Positions 1 through 6,986 of a stretch of DNA of 7,424 bases are shown one piece after another. The notes beneath the pieces were generated by a model. The model had not been told where the DNA came from. It did not search any database and saw nothing but the letters and a program-made list of their open reading frames with translations. This DNA comes from Bacteroidales bacterium (GTDB taxonomy: Bacteria; Bacteroidota; Bacteroidia; Bacteroidales; JAOZVK01): NCBI GenBank assembly GCA_029938185.1, contig JAOZVK010000285.1:1-7424 (forward strand). The letters run 5' to 3'. Both the position numbers and the translations under genes were made by a program. Each line of letters starts with the position of its first letter. The stretch's first letter is position 1.

Positions 1-7
1 TAAAATT

Positions 8-41
8 AGAACTAATAATATTTTGTAAATTATTAGTTTTT
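8..41 (+). terminator. Possible intrinsic terminator of an upstream gene
   Basis: A perfect 10-bp inverted repeat (10-19 pairing with 29-38, arms AACTAATAAT / ATTATTAGTT) encloses a 9-base loop. The 3' arm runs into TTTTT at 37-41, which is the form of a rho-independent terminator reading rightward. The stem is almost entirely A-T, so it is weak thermodynamically, and in such AT-rich DNA some palindromes arise by chance. The presumed upstream gene lies outside the window; the TAA at 1-3 could be its stop codon, but this cannot be verified. Confidence 0.35.
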
Positions 42-73
42 ATAAGCCCAGCATACATCTAATAATATTAAAT

Positions 74-86
74 AGGTCGAAGACCT
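74..86. other. Small GGTC/GACC hairpin in the leader of the macroglobulin gene
   Basis: AGGTC-GAA-GACCT forms a 5-bp stem with a three-base loop about 45 bases before the macroglobulin start codon. It can be extended by ATTA/TAAT pairing if a 3-base bulge is allowed. It stands out because it is a GC-richer island in very AT-rich DNA. It could be an operator half-site pair, a leader structure or chance. No convincing TAnnTTTG promoter was found between it and the start codon; TAGTTTAT at 96-103 is only a poor match. Confidence 0.2.
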
Positions 87-130
87 TAATAATTGTAGTT
101 TATTCAATAATTCACTAACTATAACTAATT

Positions 131-3100
131 ATGAAAAATAAAAAAATTTATTTAATACCCTTAGGGGTGATTGCATTAATGGCAATAATAATAGCTTCCG
201 CAGCAATTTTTGGAGAAAAGGAAGTTAATTCTAAAAACCCTGCTTTTGGGAAATATATTTCGGCATATACTTCGGGTATTGTTTCCAAAACTTCGTCAAT
301 AAAAATACGTCTGACAAGCGAAATTGCCGAAAAAATACAAAATAAGGACGAAGCTCCTGTTGATATTTTTGATTTTACTCCCAATATAAAAGGTACTACC
401 TATTGGTTTGACGATAATACTATTGAGTTTAAACCCGATAAATATTTAGACTCTGATGAAGAGTTTTATGTTAAGTTTAATCTTAAAAAAGTAACAGAAG
501 TACCTAAAAACTTAAAGTTCTTTAGTTTTAAATTTAAAACAATTGAACAAAGTTTTGAAATTAGCCTTGAAGAACAAAAAACAATTGACAAAAGCTCGCT
601 TAAATGGCAAAAAGCTATTGGTGTTGTAAAAACTGCTGATGCTGAAATAACTGAAAATGTAAAAAAAATGCTTTCAGCAACTCAAAATGATGAAAATTTA
701 AAAATAAAATGGAAATCAGAAGACGATGGTAAAGAGCATTATTTTGAGATAGATAGCATAAAACGAGAAAAAAAAGCTTCTCATGTTAAAATGGACTGGA
801 ATGGTAAAAGTATTGGCGTGAAAAAAACAGGAAAAATGGAAATAGAAATTCCTTCTATTGACGATTTTAAATTTATTTCGGCAAAAGTGGTTCATTATCC
901 TGAACAATATCTGCAAATTCAATTTTCGGACCCTTTAAAACAAAACCAAAATCTAAATGGTCTTATTACTATTCAAAATAGTAAAAATATACGTTATATT
1001 ATTGATGATAATGTTGTTAGAGTATATTCTTCAAGTTATCTTAAAGGTACTAAATCGGTTTCAATAAATCAAGGAATAAAAAATGTATTAAATTTCAAGA
1101 TGCAAAAAACCAAGAAATTTAGTATGGCTTTTGAAGCTATAAAACCCAAAATCAGACTTGTTAATAAAGGTGTTATACTACCGAGTTCAAAAGATGGTTT
1201 AGTTTTACCTTTTGAAGCAGTAAATCTAAAAGCTGTTGATATTAGGATAATAAAAATATATGAAAAAAATATAATTCAATTTTTACAAGTAAACAATCTA
1301 AAAGGCGATTATCAGCTAAAACGAGTAGGAAAACCTGTTTTACAAAAAACAGTCAGACTTGACAAATCAAAAGTTGTTGATTTTGGAGTTTGGAATAAAT
1401 TTTCGCTTGACCTTAATAAACTTATAAAAGCAGAACCAGGAGCAATTTACAGAGTATCAATTGGTTTTAGAAAAAAACATTCATTATATAGTTGTACTAA
1501 TAATAGCGATGACGATGAAGGTGAAGAAGAGTTAAGTGAAAGTTGGTCTAACCCCGAAGAAGAGGAAAGCTCTTTTTGGGACAATTACGATAATTATTAT
1601 TTTGGTAATTATAGCTGGAGAGAGAGAGATAATCCATGTTCACAAGCCTTTTTTGGTTCGCGTAGAACTGTTTCGCAAAATATCATTGCTTCAAATATTG
1701 GAATGATAGTTAAAAAAGGTAATGACGGTGTTATCAAAGTTTTTGCAACAGACATGAGAACAACTGCACCACTGAAAAATACTGTTATAGAAATTTTTGA
1801 TTATCAAAATCAACTTCTAAAAAGTAAAAAAACAGACAATGAAGGAAAAGTAACTTTCGACAAATTGAAAGACCCATATTTTGTTGTAGCCAAAAGTGGA
1901 AAAGAAAGGTCATATTTGAAAATAACTAATGGCGAATCATTATCATTAAGCCGCTTTGATGTTTCAGGAGTGTCAGTTAAAAAAGGATTAAAAGGATTTA
2001 TTTATGGAGAAAGAGGCGTTTGGAGACCAGGCGATTCTCTTTATCTCGCATTTATTCTTAGAGAAGAAAGCGAAGCATTACCAGATAATCACCCTATTGT
2101 TTTTGAATTAAGAAATCCACAAAATCAAATTGTTAAAAGAGTTATTAAACAAAAAAGCAATAGTAGATTTTATACATACAAAATAAAAACTAAAGACGAT
2201 TCGCCTACTGGAAACTGGGAAGCAAAGGTGCAAATTGGTGGAGTTAAATTTTATAAAACAATAAAAATTGAGACCATAAAACCAAATCGTTTAAAAATAA
2301 ATATCAAATTTAAAGAAGAATATATCGAGGCTAATAAATCAGCAGTTGCAAATCTTGATGTTAAATGGCTACATGGTGCTGTTGCTAAAGATTTAAAAGC
2401 TAAGGTTGAAGTAATAATGAGTCCAGTTAAAACAACATTCCCAAAATTCTCTGATTTTACTTTTGATGACCCTACAAAGTCTTTCAAAACAGAATCAAAT
2501 ACAATATTTGATGGAAGTGTTGATGAAAAAGGACTGGCAGAATTTAATGCAAATATCTCAACTGACATATCTGCACCAGGCAAATTAAAAGCTATTTTTG
2601 TTACAAAAGTTTTCGAAAATGGTGGTAATTTCAGTATAGATCAGTTTTCATTACCATTCTATCCATATAATTCATTTACAGGAATTAAACTTCCAAAAGG
2701 TGATAAAACAAGAGGAATGTTATTAACTGACAAAACACACCCTGTGGAAGTTGCAATTGTAAATCCTGATGGAAAATATGCAAAAGGAAGTCATAAACTC
2801 GAAATGCAATTTTACAAATTAAATTGGAGATGGTGGTGGGACAAATCACAAGAAAGTTTAACTAATTTCACTTACAGGTCTTCTGTAAAAAAATTAAAAA
2901 AAGAAATTATTTATTCAAAAAATGGAAAAGCAAAATGGAATCTTGATGTAAAATATCCAAACTGGGGAAGGTATTTAGTAAGAGTTAAAAACTTAACAAC
3001 AGGACATTCTACTGCTAAAGTTGTATATATTGATTGGCCAGGTTGGGCAGGCAGAGCACAAAAAGACGGAGTTGGTGGTGCTGCCATGCTATCGTTCACA

Positions 3101-5689
3101 ACAAATAAATCAAAATATTCTGTTGGCGATAAAGTCGAATTAAATATACCAAGTAGCGACAAAGGAAGAGCTTTGATTAGTGTCGAAAATGGTACTAAAG
3201 TAATAAATACATACTGGGTTGAAACAAGCAAAGGGCAAACAAAATTCAGCTTTAAGGCTACTAAAGAAATGACACCCAATATTTTTGTAAATGTTACTTT
3301 ATTGCAAGCTCATTCTCAAACTGCAAACGATTTACCTATAAGGCTATACGGAATTGTACCTTTGACTATCGAAAATCCTAAAACACATTTGCAGCCAGTT
3401 ATTTCGATGCCTGATGTTTTAGAATCGGAGAAAATAGTAACAATAAAGGTTTCTGAAAAAAACAAAAAGAAAATGACCTATACGTTAGCTATAGTTGATG
3501 AAGGTTTATTGGATTTAACCAGATATAAAACACCAAATCCATGGAATAGTTTCTTTGCTAAAGAGGCTATAGGAGTAAAAACATGGGATATATACGACAT
3601 GGTAATAGGTGCATATGGCGGAAAATTAGAACGTTTGTTAAGTATAGGTGGCGATGGTGAAGAAGAAGGACAAGGTGGTAAAAAGGCAAATAGATTTAAA
3701 CCTGTTGTTAAATATTTAGGTCCTTTTGAGTATAATGGAGGAGTTAATACACACAGAGTTAAAATTCCAAGATATATAGGTTCAGTTAAAACTATGGTTA
3801 TTGCAGGTTCTGATGATGCCTATGGAATGGCCGAAAAAGCAACCCCTGTTGTAAAACCATTGATGCTTTTGGCAAGCTTACCACGTGTATTGGGTCCTGG
3901 CGAAAAGGTAAAGCTTCCTGTTAATATTTTTGCAATGGAGAAAAATATTAAAAATGTTAAAATACAGGTCAAAACTAATAATATTATAAAAGTACTGGGT
4001 GGTAATTCAAAAACTGTTAGGTTTAGCGAAACAGGCGACAAATATGTTAATTTTGATCTTGAAGTAGCTGAAGCATTAGGTATTGGCAAAGTTGAAATAA
4101 TTGCAAGTTCGGGTAGCAACAAAGCTGTTTATGAGATTGAACTTGATATTAGAAACCCAAATCCTAAAGTTACAAGTGTTATTGCAGATGTTGTGTCAAA
4201 AGGAGATACGTGGAAATCCGATTTTAAACCAGTTGGAATTTCTGGAACAAATACAGCAGTATTAGAAGTTTCGTCAATACCTCCAATTAATCTTGATAAA
4301 AGATTAAAATACTTAATAAAATATCCACACGGATGTGTTGAACAGACAACATCTTCGATTTTTCCACAATTGTATTTAACCGATTTGACTGATTTGCCTA
4401 AAGAGCAGAAAGATAAAATCGAAAAAAATATTAAAGATGGAATTAAACGAATAGTAAGTTTTCAATTGTTTAATGGAGGTTTAGGATATTGGCCAAATTC
4501 GTCGAATGTAAGCGAATGGGGAACAAACTATGCTGGACATTTTATGGTAGAAGCTAAAAAAAGAGGATATTCTGTTCCAAGAAGCTTTATGAAAAAGTGG
4601 AGAAAATATCAAAGCAAAAAAGCTAAAAATTGGATTGATGATGGAAACCGCTCTCAACTTACACAAGCATACAGATTGTATAGTTTGGCTCTTGAAGGTT
4701 CGCCCGAAAAAGGTGCAATGAACAGATTAAGAGGTAAATCAAAGCTTAAAAATGATGCAAAATGGAGACTGGCGGCTGCATATCACATAGCAGGAAAGTC
4801 AAATAGTGCTAAAAAACTAATTTCAGGATTAAGTTATGATATTCCTTTTTATACCGAAATGTCATATACATTTGGTTCATCGCTTAGAGACAAAGCAATG
4901 ATGCTCGAAACTTTGGTTTTGCTTGGAAAAGATACTGATGCATTTAATATAGTCAAAGAAATTTCTACCGAATTGAGTAAAAATAAATGGATGAGCACAC
5001 AAACAACAGCTTATGCATTGATTGCTATTTCACAGTTTGTTAAGAAAAATAAGTCGAGTTCTGGTATTAAGTTTTCATATGCTATAAATGGTTCAAAAAT
5101 GGCAAATATTAATATGAACAAAACTATTGCTCAAATAAATATCCCCATTAGTTCGATTAATGAACAAAAAATAACTGTTAAAAATTCGAGCGGAGGTATT
5201 ATTTATGCAAGACTAATTATGGAAGGAATTCCTGCTGTGGGAGATGTAAGAGATGTTGAGAACTCACTAAACATGACTGTTACCTACAAGCTAACTAACG
5301 GAACTATTATTAAACCCGAACGTTTAGAGCAAGGTACCGATTTTGTTGCAGAGATTAAAATCAGAAATCCTGGACTGAAAGGCAATTACAAAGAAATGGC
5401 TTTAACTCAAATATTCCCATCAGGTTGGGAAATAATTAATACTCGTTTGTTAAATATTGGAAGTCTTGGATACTCAAGTAGTCCTACATATCAAGATATT
5501 AGAGATGACAGAGTTTATACATATTTTAACATAAAACGAAGCAAACAAAAAACATACAGAGTATTGCTTAATGCAACATTTGAAGGTAGATTTTATTTAC
5601 CACCTGCATACTGCGAAGCAATGTATGACAATACAATTAATGCCAGAAAAGGAGGAAAATGGGTTGAAGTTGTAAAAGCTGGATTATAA
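131..5689 (+). CDS. Alpha-2-macroglobulin-like protease-trap protein (large bacterial type, thioester-containing)
   Basis: This is a complete gene of 1852 codons. Residues 6-27 are hydrophobic after a KNKK start, giving a signal peptide (possible cut after A22-S23-A24) or membrane anchor. There is no lipobox cysteine, unlike the lipoprotein macroglobulin of E. coli. Macroglobulin-type beta domains fill the first half, with family hallmarks YGERGVWRPGDSLYL (625-639) and WRWWWD (899-904). An acidic insertion lies between C455 and C503, which may form a disulfide. A bait-region-like, Gly/Glu/Lys-rich stretch follows LSIGGD at about 1173-1190, then an A2M domain (about 1190-1260). The thioester motif is G1401-C1402-V-E-Q1405 in YPHGCVEQTTS, opening an alpha-helical thioester domain that includes GGLGYWPN and ends near 1635. 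CUB-like and C-terminal macroglobulin domains complete it, with PPAYCEAMYDN (C1828) near the end. Known role of the family: cleavage of the bait exposes the thioester, which covalently traps the attacking protease in the cell envelope. The start lacks a Shine-Dalgarno site, as usual in Bacteroidetes. No penicillin-binding protein gene (pbpC), a frequent partner, follows it; the left side is not visible. Confidence 0.95.
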   Translation: MKNKKIYLIPLGVIALMAIIIASAAIFGEKEVNSKNPAFGKYISAYTSGIVSKTSSIKIRLTSEIAEKIQNKDEAPVDIFDFTPNIKGTTYWFDDNTIEFKPDKYLDSDEEFYVKFNLKKVTEVPKNLKFFSFKFKTIEQSFEISLEEQKTIDKSSLKWQKAIGVVKTADAEITENVKKMLSATQNDENLKIKWKSEDDGKEHYFEIDSIKREKKASHVKMDWNGKSIGVKKTGKMEIEIPSIDDFKFISAKVVHYPEQYLQIQFSDPLKQNQNLNGLITIQNSKNIRYIIDDNVVRVYSSSYLKGTKSVSINQGIKNVLNFKMQKTKKFSMAFEAIKPKIRLVNKGVILPSSKDGLVLPFEAVNLKAVDIRIIKIYEKNIIQFLQVNNLKGDYQLKRVGKPVLQKTVRLDKSKVVDFGVWNKFSLDLNKLIKAEPGAIYRVSIGFRKKHSLYSCTNNSDDDEGEEELSESWSNPEEEESSFWDNYDNYYFGNYSWRERDNPCSQAFFGSRRTVSQNIIASNIGMIVKKGNDGVIKVFATDMRTTAPLKNTVIEIFDYQNQLLKSKKTDNEGKVTFDKLKDPYFVVAKSGKERSYLKITNGESLSLSRFDVSGVSVKKGLKGFIYGERGVWRPGDSLYLAFILREESEALPDNHPIVFELRNPQNQIVKRVIKQKSNSRFYTYKIKTKDDSPTGNWEAKVQIGGVKFYKTIKIETIKPNRLKINIKFKEEYIEANKSAVANLDVKWLHGAVAKDLKAKVEVIMSPVKTTFPKFSDFTFDDPTKSFKTESNTIFDGSVDEKGLAEFNANISTDISAPGKLKAIFVTKVFENGGNFSIDQFSLPFYPYNSFTGIKLPKGDKTRGMLLTDKTHPVEVAIVNPDGKYAKGSHKLEMQFYKLNWRWWWDKSQESLTNFTYRSSVKKLKKEIIYSKNGKAKWNLDVKYPNWGRYLVRVKNLTTGHSTAKVVYIDWPGWAGRAQKDGVGGAAMLSFTTNKSKYSVGDKVELNIPSSDKGRALISVENGTKVINTYWVETSKGQTKFSFKATKEMTPNIFVNVTLLQAHSQTANDLPIRLYGIVPLTIENPKTHLQPVISMPDVLESEKIVTIKVSEKNKKKMTYTLAIVDEGLLDLTRYKTPNPWNSFFAKEAIGVKTWDIYDMVIGAYGGKLERLLSIGGDGEEEGQGGKKANRFKPVVKYLGPFEYNGGVNTHRVKIPRYIGSVKTMVIAGSDDAYGMAEKATPVVKPLMLLASLPRVLGPGEKVKLPVNIFAMEKNIKNVKIQVKTNNIIKVLGGNSKTVRFSETGDKYVNFDLEVAEALGIGKVEIIASSGSNKAVYEIELDIRNPNPKVTSVIADVVSKGDTWKSDFKPVGISGTNTAVLEVSSIPPINLDKRLKYLIKYPHGCVEQTTSSIFPQLYLTDLTDLPKEQKDKIEKNIKDGIKRIVSFQLFNGGLGYWPNSSNVSEWGTNYAGHFMVEAKKRGYSVPRSFMKKWRKYQSKKAKNWIDDGNRSQLTQAYRLYSLALEGSPEKGAMNRLRGKSKLKNDAKWRLAAAYHIAGKSNSAKKLISGLSYDIPFYTEMSYTFGSSLRDKAMMLETLVLLGKDTDAFNIVKEISTELSKNKWMSTQTTAYALIAISQFVKKNKSSSGIKFSYAINGSKMANINMNKTIAQINIPISSINEQKITVKNSSGGIIYARLIMEGIPAVGDVRDVENSLNMTVTYKLTNGTIIKPERLEQGTDFVAEIKIRNPGLKGNYKEMALTQIFPSGWEIINTRLLNIGSLGYSSSPTYQDIRDDRVYTYFNIKRSKQKTYRVLLNATFEGRFYLPPAYCEAMYDNTINARKGGKWVEVVKAGL

Positions 5690-5738
5690 GATAATTAGTG
5701 TGCGTCCATAAAGTCAGTAATTTTATAGATCATGTCTA

Positions 5739-5780
5739 AGATAGTGCCATTTGTCTGAAAAAACCAAATGGCAACTATCT
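5739..5780. repeat. Tandem hairpin 1 (GTGCCATTTG / CAAATGGC core)
   Basis: The left arm at 5739-5753 (AGATAGTGCCATTTG) pairs with the right arm at 5765-5780 (CAAATGGCAACTATCT). This gives 15 base pairs with a single bulged A at 5773 and an 11-base loop. It starts 50 bases after the macroglobulin stop codon. No T run follows, so it is not a classical intrinsic terminator, although it may still end or protect the macroglobulin transcript. It shares its core and loop edges (GTGCCATTTGTCT and AAAACCAAATGGC) with the next hairpin, so the two are repeats of one unit. Confidence 0.75.
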
Positions 5781-5782
5781 GA

Positions 5783-5823
5783 ATTTGTGCCATTTGTCTT
5801 TTGTAAAACCAAATGGCGCAAAT
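5783..5823. repeat. Tandem hairpin 2 (GTGCCATTTG / CAAATGGC core)
   Basis: The left arm at 5783-5796 (ATTTGTGCCATTTG) pairs with 5810-5823 (CAAATGGCGCAAAT). This gives 14 pairs, one of them a T-G wobble (5788-5818), around a 13-base loop. It begins only 2 bases after hairpin 1. The core is identical to that of hairpin 1, while the outer stem differs in sequence yet still pairs, which suggests that the folded structure matters. It lies about 37 bases upstream of the TATATTTG promoter element, so it could also be an operator for the next gene. A REP-like or MITE-like dispersed repeat is another possibility. Confidence 0.75.
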
Positions 5824-5833
5824 ATAGAAGATA

Positions 5834-5868
5834 TGTGTAATTTTTATACCAATAAATAATTATATTTG
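5834..5868 (+). promoter_or_regulatory. Bacteroidetes-type promoter for the DUF262-ATPase operon
   Basis: TATATTTG at 5861-5868 matches the Bacteroidetes -7 consensus TAnnTTTG exactly. The expected -33 TTTG-like element is only weakly represented, by TGTG at 5834-5837, about 23 bases upstream. Transcription would start near 5874, leaving a leader of roughly 12 bases before the ATG at 5887. The A-rich sequence just before the ATG (AAATAAAAC) is typical of start regions in this phylum that do not use Shine-Dalgarno pairing. Confidence 0.6.
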
Positions 5869-5886
5869 CAAAGTAATAAATAAAAC

Positions 5887-6984
5887 ATGCTTGAAGAAAT
5901 AAAAATAATTGAAAAAGATTCAGATATATCAGAAGAAAATCCGTTTATGGACGGTGGTTTGTATCCATACGATCCAGCATTTGAAGATATTGATATTAAA
6001 GAAGATCACATGTCTATATTTCAATATAAAATGGAATATGAGAGAGGTCAATTAATAATAAACCCTGATTTTCAGCGAAATTTAGTTTGGTCAAATAAAC
6101 AAAAAAGCCAATTTATAGAATCAATTATTTTAAATTTCCCACTACCTCCATTTTATCTAAATCAAGATAAAAAAGGCAAATTAACAATAATTGATGGCTT
6201 GCAAAGAACAACAGCAATCTTTGAATTTATAGGTGAAAAATTTGAGTTATCCTCTCTTGACGCATTACCCAAATTAAATGGTGAGAAATTTTCTAAATTA
6301 AAACCAGAACTACAAGCTAAAATTGAACGTAAAAATATCTTGTTGTATATCTTGAAACCATCAACACCATTAATCGTTATTTATGATTTATTTAAGAGGA
6401 TTAATACGAATGGAACTCAATTAAACAGACAAGAAATTCGGAATTGCATTTTTCTTGGAAAAGCAACAGAATTACTGAATGAATTATCTCAAAAAGATTA
6501 TTTTAAAAAAGCGATTGATTATGGTGTTTCTCCTAAAAGAATGAAAGACAGAGAAGTTGTTTTAAGGTATATTTCGTTTAAAACACAAAATTATCTTAAT
6601 GATTATACTGGTAGCATGAGTGATTTTGTAGAAAAAACAATGCGGGAAATTAATAAATCAGATGATACCTATATAGAAAAAATAAAAACTGATTTTGAAC
6701 GAGTAATGAAATATACTTATGCTTTTTTTGGAAAAAAAAGTTTTAGAATTGCAACCAATCAGACAAGAGGGACAATTAATATTGCAATTTTTGAATCCGT
6801 TTCTTTATTTTTTTCTGATAAACCTGATGAGTATTTAAAGCTTAATAAGTCTAAAATAAAAAATAATTATAAGCGATTATTAAAAGAACCCAAATACATT
6901 GAATCTGTGAAATCTGCAACAAGTTCTAAGGCACGTGTAAAAGACAGATTTGAAATCGCTCAAACAATTTTAGGAGAGATATAA
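5887..6984 (+). CDS. DUF262 family protein (ParB/GmrS-like fold, no HNH domain)
   Basis: This 365-residue protein carries the DUF262 hallmarks in order: NPDFQRNLVW (59-68), corresponding to the family's PxxQRxxxW motif; IIDGLQRTTA (101-110), corresponding to the DGQQR active-site motif with D103, Q106 and R107 present; and FKRINTNGTQLNRQEIRN (169-186), corresponding to the FxRINTxGxxL signature. The rest, about 190-365, looks helical and has no recognisable domain. DUF262 forms the N-terminal half of GmrSD type IV restriction enzymes, where it is thought to bind or hydrolyse NTP. Here the DUF1524 HNH nuclease half is absent, so any cutting would need a partner or the DUF262 domain itself. It has its own promoter and is followed 2 bases later by an ATPase gene, so the two are surely co-transcribed. 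A role in defence against phage or foreign DNA is inferred from the family and its partner, not shown. The first 40 residues are acidic and precede the domain. Confidence 0.9.
   Translation: MLEEIKIIEKDSDISEENPFMDGGLYPYDPAFEDIDIKEDHMSIFQYKMEYERGQLIINPDFQRNLVWSNKQKSQFIESIILNFPLPPFYLNQDKKGKLTIIDGLQRTTAIFEFIGEKFELSSLDALPKLNGEKFSKLKPELQAKIERKNILLYILKPSTPLIVIYDLFKRINTNGTQLNRQEIRNCIFLGKATELLNELSQKDYFKKAIDYGVSPKRMKDREVVLRYISFKTQNYLNDYTGSMSDFVEKTMREINKSDDTYIEKIKTDFERVMKYTYAFFGKKSFRIATNQTRGTINIAIFESVSLFFSDKPDEYLKLNKSKIKNNYKRLLKEPKYIESVKSATSSKARVKDRFEIAQTILGEI
6972..6976 (+). promoter_or_regulatory. Shine-Dalgarno-like AGGAG before the ATPase start
   Basis: AGGAG lies inside the last codons of the DUF262 gene, 10 bases before the ATG at 6987. 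The other two genes in the window have no such site. It supports 6987 as the start and suggests translation coupled to the preceding stop codon (TAA ending at 6984). In Bacteroidetes such sites contribute little in general, and the bases also encode Leu-Gly-Glu, so chance is possible. Confidence 0.35.
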
Positions 6985-6986
6985 TC

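Noticed and set aside
87..103. Promoter of the macroglobulin gene (TAATAATTG or TAGTTTAT)
   Set aside because: Neither matches TAnnTTTG well and no paired -33 element is evident; in such AT-rich DNA the match is not meaningful.
148..4666. Six reverse-strand open frames of 61-122 codons inside the macroglobulin gene
   Set aside because: All lie opposite a single long, clearly conserved coding sequence. Their translations show no recognisable domain and no promoter or start context of their own, so they are antisense shadows.
5739..5823. CRISPR array or type III toxin-antitoxin RNA repeats
   Set aside because: Only two units exist, each is itself a hairpin, and the intervening sequence is 2 bases rather than a spacer. 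No cas gene or ToxN-like gene is present.
5739..5823. Classical rho-independent terminator
   Set aside because: Neither hairpin is followed by a T run (GAATTTG and AGAAG follow), so the standard form is missing, although transcript-end protection is still possible.
5887..6984. Full GmrSD type IV restriction enzyme
   Set aside because: The protein ends at 365 residues without the DUF1524 HNH domain, and the next frame encodes an ATPase rather than the missing half.
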